Part shown: positions 59,427 through 64,000 of the stretch, piece after piece
How positions within the stretch are numbered: the stretch's first letter is position 1
Layout: each line of letters opens with the position of its first letter
Origin: Labedella gwakjiensis
Lineage (GTDB): Bacteria > Actinomycetota > Actinomycetes > Actinomycetales > Microbacteriaceae
Length of the DNA: 64,000 nucleotides
Assembly: GCF_003014675.1 (NCBI RefSeq)
Contig: NZ_PYAU01000001.1
Span: 2,728,001-2,792,000, forward strand
Direction: 5' to 3'
Notes under the pieces: model-generated
What the model saw: only the letters and a program-made list of their open reading frames with translations
Databases searched by the model: none
Told to the model about the DNA's origin: nothing
Position numbers and translations under genes: made by a program

Positions 59427-61550
59427 TCAGTCGTCGGCGAGGCCGAGCGCGTCCAGGATCCAGGCGAGCTCGAAGGCGCGTTCGCGCCACTGCGCGTACC
59501 GTCCGCTCACGCCGCCGTGGCCCGCGACCATCTCGGTCTTGAGGAGCGCCGGAGCGCCGACCTCGCGGAGTCGCGCGACCCACTTCGCCGGCTCCACGTA
59601 GTACACCCGGGTGTCGTTGAGACTCGTCGTCGCGAGGATCCGGGGGTACGTCACTCCCTCGCGCACATTCTCGTACGGCGAGTACGTCTTCATGTAGGCG
59701 TAGACCTCGGGGTCGTGCAGGGGGTCTCCCCACTCGTCCCACTCGATGACGGTGAGCGGGAGGCTCGGGTCGAGGATGGTGGTGAGCGCGTCCACGAACG
59801 GAACGGCGGCGTGGACGCCGGCGAACGACTCGGGTGCGAGGTTCGCGACAGCGCCCATGAGCAGCCCGCCCGCGCTGCCGCCCTCCGCGACGAGTGCCTC
59901 CGGGCGGGTGATGCCGGCGTCGACGAGGTGCCGGGCGCACGCAACGAAGTCCGTGAAGGTGTTCTTCTTGAGGAGGAGCTTGCCCTCCTCGTACCAGGCG
60001 CGCCCCATCTCGCCGCCGCCGCGCACGTGCGCGATCGCGAAACCGGCGCCGCGGTCGAGCATCGAGAGTCGCGCGATCGAGAGAGCCGGATCGATGCTCG
60101 ACTCGTACGAGCCGTAGCCGTAGAGGAGGAACGGCCGCGGTCCGTCCGTCCCGTCCTTCCGCCACACCAGCGAGATCGGAACCCGCGTGCCGTCTTCGGC
60201 CGTCGCCCATTCGCGCGACTGCTCGTAGTCGGCGGGGTCGTATCCGCCGAGGACCTGCTGCTGCTTGAGGAGGACGCGCTCGCCCGTTCGGACGTCGCAG
60301 TCGAACACGCTGGACGGCGTCACGAAGGAGCCGAAGCCGATGCGGAGGGTGGGCTGCTCCCACTCGGGATTGCCGCCGAAGCCGACGGAGTAGAGCGGCT
60401 CGTCGAACGGGAGCTCGTCGATCGTGATGTCGGCGAGAGTCGTATCGGGGCCGAGGAGGGCCGTCCCCACCTGGGTGAGACCGTCGCGGCGGTACGAGAA
60501 GGCGAGGTGGTGGGCGAAGGCGTCGACGGCTTCGAGCCGCCGTTCCTCGCTGTGCGCGACGACGATCGTCGCGTCGGACGGCCCCGTCCCCGGGTCTTCC
60601 GGCGACACGGCCACGAGCTCGAAGTTCGGCGCCCCCGCGTTGTGCAGGACGAGCAGGGTGGACTCCCCGCCGATCCGCGCGTGCTCGATCGAGTACTCCA
60701 CCCCGTCGGTCCGCGGCCACACGACCCGGAACTCGGAGGTCGGCTCCGACGCCGGGGCGATGAGGTACTCGCTCGTGACGGAGGATCCGAGGCCGATGAC
60801 GAGGTAGTCACCGCTGCGCGTGAGGCCGATGCCTCCCCAGTAGCGCTCGTCCTCCTCCTTGTGGACCACGACGTCGTCGGCGACGGCCGTACCGACCTCG
60901 TGCCGCCAGATGGTGTCCGGCCGCCAGGCGTCGTCCACGGTGGAGTAGAAGACGAAGCGGCCGTCCGGCGAGAAGATCGCGCCCGAGAACGTGCCGGGGA
61001 TCTCGTCGGCGAGTTCTGTCGCCGTCGCGAGGTCACGGATGCGGAGGAGGTATCGCTCGTCGCCCTCCGTGTCGACGCCGTAGAGCAGTCGCGCGCCGTC
61101 GCGCGAGACGTCGAAGCTTCCGATCCGGAAGAAGTCGTGGCCAGCGGACTCGACGTTCCCGTCGAGGAGGATCTCCTCGCCCGGCACCTCGGTGTCCGCG
61201 TCGAGCCGAGGCGGCGTCCAGTCCTCCGGCGAGGAGATGGGGGCGCGGCAATGCACGCCGTACTCCTTCCCCTCGAAGCTGCGGGAGTAGTACCAGAAGT
61301 CGCCCTCGCGGACCGGCACCGACAGGTCGGTCTCGAGCGTGCGCGATTTGATCTCGTCGAAGATGCGCGAGCGCAGTCCCTCGAGGTGAGCGGTGCTCGC
61401 GTCGGTGAAGGCGTTCTCCGCCTCCAGATGCGCGATGACCTCGGGCGATTCCTTCTCCCTGAGCCACTCGTACGGGTCCTCGAAGACGTCTCCGTGGTGG
61501 GTGCGGGGGGTGGGTCGCTTCGCCGCCACGGGCGGTTCGGGATACGTCAT
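59427..61550 (-). CDS. ptrB: S9 prolyl oligopeptidase family, oligopeptidase B
   Basis: Cytoplasmic serine peptidase of 707 residues. An N-terminal seven-blade propeller limits substrates to short peptides; the C-terminal alpha/beta-hydrolase domain has YGYGSYESS, the nucleophile in EGGSAGGLLMGA, and the histidine in VAGHGGVSGR. This pattern is oligopeptidase B (cutting after Arg or Lys). ATG 61550 is chosen; TACCGT lies seven bases before it. Divergent from the aldo/keto reductase. Confidence 0.92.
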   Translation of the reverse strand: MTYPEPPVAAKRPTPRTHHGDVFEDPYEWLREKESPEVIAHLEAENAFTDASTAHLEGLRSRIFDEIKSRTLETDLSVPVREGDFWYYSRSFEGKEYGVHCRAPISSPEDWTPPRLDADTEVPGEEILLDGNVESAGHDFFRIGSFDVSRDGARLLYGVDTEGDERYLLRIRDLATATELADEIPGTFSGAIFSPDGRFVFYSTVDDAWRPDTIWRHEVGTAVADDVVVHKEEDERYWGGIGLTRSGDYLVIGLGSSVTSEYLIAPASEPTSEFRVVWPRTDGVEYSIEHARIGGESTLLVLHNAGAPNFELVAVSPEDPGTGPSDATIVVAHSEERRLEAVDAFAHHLAFSYRRDGLTQVGTALLGPDTTLADITIDELPFDEPLYSVGFGGNPEWEQPTLRIGFGSFVTPSSVFDCDVRTGERVLLKQQQVLGGYDPADYEQSREWATAEDGTRVPISLVWRKDGTDGPRPFLLYGYGSYESSIDPALSIARLSMLDRGAGFAIAHVRGGGEMGRAWYEEGKLLLKKNTFTDFVACARHLVDAGITRPEALVAEGGSAGGLLMGAVANLAPESFAGVHAAVPFVDALTTILDPSLPLTVIEWDEWGDPLHDPEVYAYMKTYSPYENVREGVTYPRILATTSLNDTRVYYVEPAKWVARLREVGAPALLKTEMVAGHGGVSGRYAQWRERAFELAWILDALGLADD

Positions 61551-61576
61551 GCACACAACGGTAACGCTCGGCGGCG

Positions 61577-61582
61577 TAGGGT
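61577..61582 (+). promoter_or_regulatory. -10 hexamer TAGGGT of the second aldo/keto reductase (leaderless)
   Basis: TAGGGT, six-base gap, ATG 61589. Confidence 0.65.
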
Positions 61583-61588
61583 CGGGAC

Positions 61589-62428
61589 ATGACTTCGATT
61601 CCCGCCATCCGCCTCGACGACGGCCACGAGTTTCCCCAGATCGGTTTCGGCACCTACCCCCTCAAGGGCGAGGACGGCGTGACGGCGATCCGGTCAGCCC
61701 TCGACGCCGGATACCGCCTCCTCGACACCGCCGTGAACTACGACAACGAGGTCGAGGTGGGCGAGGCCCTCCGCGCTTCCGGCCTGCCGCGCGACGAGGT
61801 CCAGATCGCCACGAAGGTGCCGGGTCGCGACCACGGCTACGACGAGACGATCGCCTCCCTCACCGGTTCGCTCGAGCGCCTCGGTGTCGACCACGTCGAC
61901 CTGTACCTCATCCACTGGCCGAACCCCTCGCACGACCGCTACGTCGACACGTGGCGCGCCATGATCGAGCTGCGTTCCCGCGGTCTCGCGCGCTCCATCG
62001 GCGTCTCGAACTTCACCGTCGAGTATCTCGAGCGTCTCCGGGACGAGACCGGCGTGGTCCCCGCCGTCAACCAGATCGAGCTGCACCCCTACTTCCCGCA
62101 GGAAGAGCTCGTCGCCTACCACCGTGTCAACGGTATCGCCACGGAGGCGTGGAGCCCGCTCGGCAAGGCGGCGAAGCCGCACGAGAACGAGGTCGTCACG
62201 TCGATCGCGGAGAAATACGGCGTCACCCCCGGTCAGGTCGTACTGCGCTGGCACGTGGAGCGCGGCGTCATCGCGATCCCGAAGTCGGCGACACCGTCCC
62301 GTCAGAAGGAGAACCTCGACATCTTCGGCTTCGAGCTGAGTGAGGACGACGTCGACGCGATCACGGCGCTCGGGCGAACCGACGGCCGCCTCTTCGGCGG
62401 TGACCCGACGACGCACGAGGAGATGTGA
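61589..62428 (+). CDS. aldo/keto reductase, 2,5-diketogluconate reductase-like
   Basis: NADPH-dependent AKR of 279 residues. Catalytic tyrosine in LLDTAVNYDNEVEVGEA, lysine in IATKVPGRDHG, histidine in LYLIHWPNP, and the cofactor end PKSATPSRQKENLDIF. It resembles the 2,5-diketo-D-gluconate reductase or methylglyoxal reductase branch; the true substrate is unknown. The NUDIX gene starts ten bases on. Confidence 0.92.
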   Translation: MTSIPAIRLDDGHEFPQIGFGTYPLKGEDGVTAIRSALDAGYRLLDTAVNYDNEVEVGEALRASGLPRDEVQIATKVPGRDHGYDETIASLTGSLERLGVDHVDLYLIHWPNPSHDRYVDTWRAMIELRSRGLARSIGVSNFTVEYLERLRDETGVVPAVNQIELHPYFPQEELVAYHRVNGIATEAWSPLGKAAKPHENEVVTSIAEKYGVTPGQVVLRWHVERGVIAIPKSATPSRQKENLDIFGFELSEDDVDAITALGRTDGRLFGGDPTTHEEM

Positions 62429-62438
62429 GCGGGCCGTC

Positions 62439-62948
62439 GTGACGGGGGAACGACACCCCGACGTCGCCGTCTGCTACCTCATCCGCCGCGGACCGTCGGG
62501 TGACGAGGTCCTGGTCGGGCGCAAGCTGACCGGGCTCGGTGCCGGTCGCGCCGTCGGACCCGGCGGGAAGCTCGCGCAGGGGGAGTCCCCATCCGAGGCC
62601 GTCGTGCGGGAGGTGCGCGAGGAGACCGGTATCGAGCTCGACGTGTCGTCGCTCGAGGCCCGTGGTGTCCTCCGGTATTCGTTCCCCACGAAACCCGAGT
62701 GGTCTCAGCGATCGTTCGTCTTCGTCTGCCGGTCCTTCACCGGCGAGGGCGCCGCGTCCGACGAGCTGCTTCCGGAGTGGTGGCCGGTCGCGGCGCCGCC
62801 CTTCGACCGCATGTGGGACGATGCCCGATTCTGGCTCCCCGATGTACTGGCCGGCGGGACCGTCCACGCGTCGTTCGAGTTCGGGCCGGACCTCTCGACC
62901 GTCGTGGCGAGCGATCATGAAGCGTTCCCAGCGGGCCGGCCGACGTGA
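62439..62948 (+). CDS. NUDIX hydrolase, 8-oxo-dGTPase-like
   Basis: 169 residues from GTG 62439. A full NUDIX box is present: GGKLAQGESPSEAVVREV followed by REETGIEL (G-x5-E-x7-REVxEExG). The layout, with RYSFPTKPEWSQRSFVFV and the late EWWPVAAPPFDRMWDDARFW, resembles MTH1-like enzymes that clean the nucleotide pool. The frame is open upstream inside the reductase gene, but those residues are not NUDIX-like. Probably co-transcribed with the reductase. Confidence 0.88.
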   Translation: MTGERHPDVAVCYLIRRGPSGDEVLVGRKLTGLGAGRAVGPGGKLAQGESPSEAVVREVREETGIELDVSSLEARGVLRYSFPTKPEWSQRSFVFVCRSFTGEGAASDELLPEWWPVAAPPFDRMWDDARFWLPDVLAGGTVHASFEFGPDLSTVVASDHEAFPAGRPT

Positions 62949-62949
62949 A

Positions 62950-62978
62950 TTGACCTGCGCTCGGTCCGGTGCGAGGAT
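62950..62978 (+). promoter_or_regulatory. possible -35/-10 pair before the phosphate transporter
   Basis: TTGACC (62950-62955) and GAGGAT (62973-62978) are 17 bases apart, directly after the NUDIX stop. The -10 is imperfect. If used, the PHO-box-like repeat would lie inside the leader. Confidence 0.4.
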
Positions 62979-63015
62979 TTCCAGAGCCTGAACAGGCAAG
63001 CCCTCGCCGCAGACA

Positions 63016-63037
63016 AATCCGTGAACTCTTCGTGAAC
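63016..63037 (-). promoter_or_regulatory. PHO-box-like direct repeat
   Basis: On the minus strand GTTCAC occurs twice exactly 11 bases apart (GTTCACGAAGA then GTTCACGGATT). Two 11-base units with a GTTCA core match the PhoP boxes described in Streptomyces. It lies 44 bases before a phosphate transporter gene. Confidence 0.6.
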
Positions 63038-63080
63038 GGCTCGACGTGCCCGGGGTCCCTCGACCAAGAGAGCACGCCCG

Positions 63081-64000
63081 GTGCAAGAAGTCACTCTCCT
63101 CATCGTCCTCGTCATCGCGTTGGCCCTGTTCTTCGACTTCACGAACGGCTTCCACGACACCGCGAATGCGATGGCGACACCGATCGCCACGGGTGCGATG
63201 AAGCCGAAGGTGGCCGTCGCCCTCGCCGCGATCCTCAACCTCGTCGGCGCGTTCCTCTCCACGGAGGTCGCCAAGACGATCTCGAGCGGGATCATCAGGG
63301 AAGGGGATTCGGGGGTCTTGATATCCCCGGAGCTCATCCTCGCCGGCCTCATCGGCGCGATCGTGTGGAACATGGTCACCTGGCTCTACGGTCTCCCGTC
63401 GAGCTCGTCGCACGCCCTGTTCGGCGGACTCATCGGAGCGGCGATCGTCGGCTTCGGACTGAGCGCGATCGACTACGGGGTGCTCCTGTCCAAGGTGATC
63501 TTCCCGGCGCTGCTCGCCCCGGTCACGGCCGGTCTCGTGGCCTTCGCAGCGACGAAGCTGGCCTACTCGGTCACACGCCGGTACGACGGCAAGCCCGACG
63601 GACGCTCAGGGTTCCGATACGCCCAGATCTTCTCGTCCTCCCTCGTCGCGCTCGCGCACGGAACGAACGACGCGCAGAAGACGATGGGCGTCATCACCCT
63701 CGCGCTCGTGACCGTGGGCTTCCAGGACGCCTCGCAGGAGGGGCCGCAGCTGTGGGTCATCGTGGTCTGTGCCCTCGCGATCGCGCTCGGCACCTACATG
63801 GGCGGCTGGCGCATCATCAAGACGCTCGGCACGGGGCTCACCGCCGTGAAGCCGGCGCAGGGTTTCGCCGCCGAGACGAGTACCGCCGCCACGATCCTCG
63901 CGTCGAGCCACCTCGGCTTCGCGCTCTCGACGACGCAGGTCGCCTCCGGCTCCGTCATCGGGTCGGGACTCGGTCGCCGCGGCTCGAAGGTCCGCTGGGG
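63081..64000 (+). CDS. pit: PiT-family inorganic phosphate transporter, 5' part
   Basis: Low-affinity phosphate (metal-phosphate):H+ symporter. The frame is open from GTG 63081 to the end of the window (306 codons) and continues beyond. Both family signature repeats are visible: FTNGFHDTANAMATPIATGA near residue 20 and ALAHGTNDAQKTMGVI near residue 195, with GLPSSSSHALFGGLIGA in between. At least seven membrane helices are visible. AAGAGAG (63065-63071) may be the ribosome site. Confidence 0.94.
   Translation, partial: MQEVTLLIVLVIALALFFDFTNGFHDTANAMATPIATGAMKPKVAVALAAILNLVGAFLSTEVAKTISSGIIREGDSGVLISPELILAGLIGAIVWNMVTWLYGLPSSSSHALFGGLIGAAIVGFGLSAIDYGVLLSKVIFPALLAPVTAGLVAFAATKLAYSVTRRYDGKPDGRSGFRYAQIFSSSLVALAHGTNDAQKTMGVITLALVTVGFQDASQEGPQLWVIVVCALAIALGTYMGGWRIIKTLGTGLTAVKPAQGFAAETSTAATILASSHLGFALSTTQVASGSVIGSGLGRRGSKVRW

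Noticed and set aside
59517-61592. 691-codon open frame on the plus strand opposite the oligopeptidase
   Set aside because: The oligopeptidase strand holds all catalytic motifs; the opposite frame has only repetitive charged residues.

Overview
The window is a continuous stretch of a high-GC Gram-positive chromosome. Roughly 70% G+C, codons that almost always end in G or C, many GTG starts, a predicted mycoredoxin with a CGYC motif, a mycothiol-type isomerase homologue, a separate two-lobed ATP synthase delta subunit and B-type-peptidoglycan-like MurE features all point to an actinobacterium, most likely family Microbacteriaceae. The genus cannot be fixed from the sequence. I see no rRNA, tRNA, CRISPR array, insertion sequence, prophage or attachment site. 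Gene density is very high and no gene-free stretch exceeds about 200 bases.

Layout. 1-7.3 kb: end of an AtpI-like membrane protein and the complete F1Fo ATP synthase operon atpBEFHAGDC. 7.3-10.8 kb: yaaA, tag, an aldo/keto reductase and a PP2C phosphatase. 10.9-13.8 kb: a 984-residue FtsK/EccC-like ATPase with no type VII substrates in view. 13.8-17.5 kb: asparaginase, OsmC protein, acyltransferase, FKBP lipoprotein. 17.5-22.9 kb: dxr, a MurE-type ligase (opposite strand), a site-2 protease and ispG, so two steps of the MEP isoprenoid pathway flank the protease. 23.0-28.2 kb: MoxR-DUF58-Bat (von Willebrand A) operon. 28.3-35.0 kb: proS, nusA, ylxR, infB, rbfA, with rimP missing from its usual place. 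35.1-42.6 kb: a divergent Nramp-family transporter, mutY, a P-loop kinase-like protein, truB, two small membrane proteins, ribF, a DinB/MDMPI protein and a homocysteine methyltransferase. 42.6-46.7 kb: copper ATPase with a CsoR-like operator, an unknown membrane protein and a DUF3140 protein. 46.8-51.4 kb: GAF regulator, aldehyde dehydrogenase, DUF779 protein, VOC protein, SGNH hydrolase. 51.6-53.7 kb: SNF2-family helicase. 53.8-57.8 kb: citrate-type two-component system divergent from a CitMHS transporter. 57.9-64 kb: mycoredoxin, 6-phosphofructokinase, S9 oligopeptidase, aldo/keto reductase, NUDIX hydrolase and the start of a PiT phosphate transporter.

Regulatory signals are unusually readable. 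At least thirteen genes carry TANNNT exactly six bases before an ATG or GTG, the signature of leaderless transcripts. Other genes have a -10 hexamer, a leader and a Shine-Dalgarno site. Strong hairpins separate many convergent genes. Two of the intergenic hairpins belong to one sequence family with the core TATCGCGATCTTTTTGGGG, which looks like a dispersed bidirectional terminator or repeat. Candidate operators precede the copper ATPase (palindrome), the aldehyde dehydrogenase, the citrate transporter (10-base direct repeats) and the phosphate transporter (PHO-box-like repeat).

Most of the window is conserved housekeeping content. The best candidates for new biology are the solitary EccC-like ATPase beside a PP2C phosphatase, the Nramp homologue without the canonical metal-site motifs, the MurE ligase with a changed substrate motif, the broken-P-loop kinase homologue, and the palindromic repeat family.
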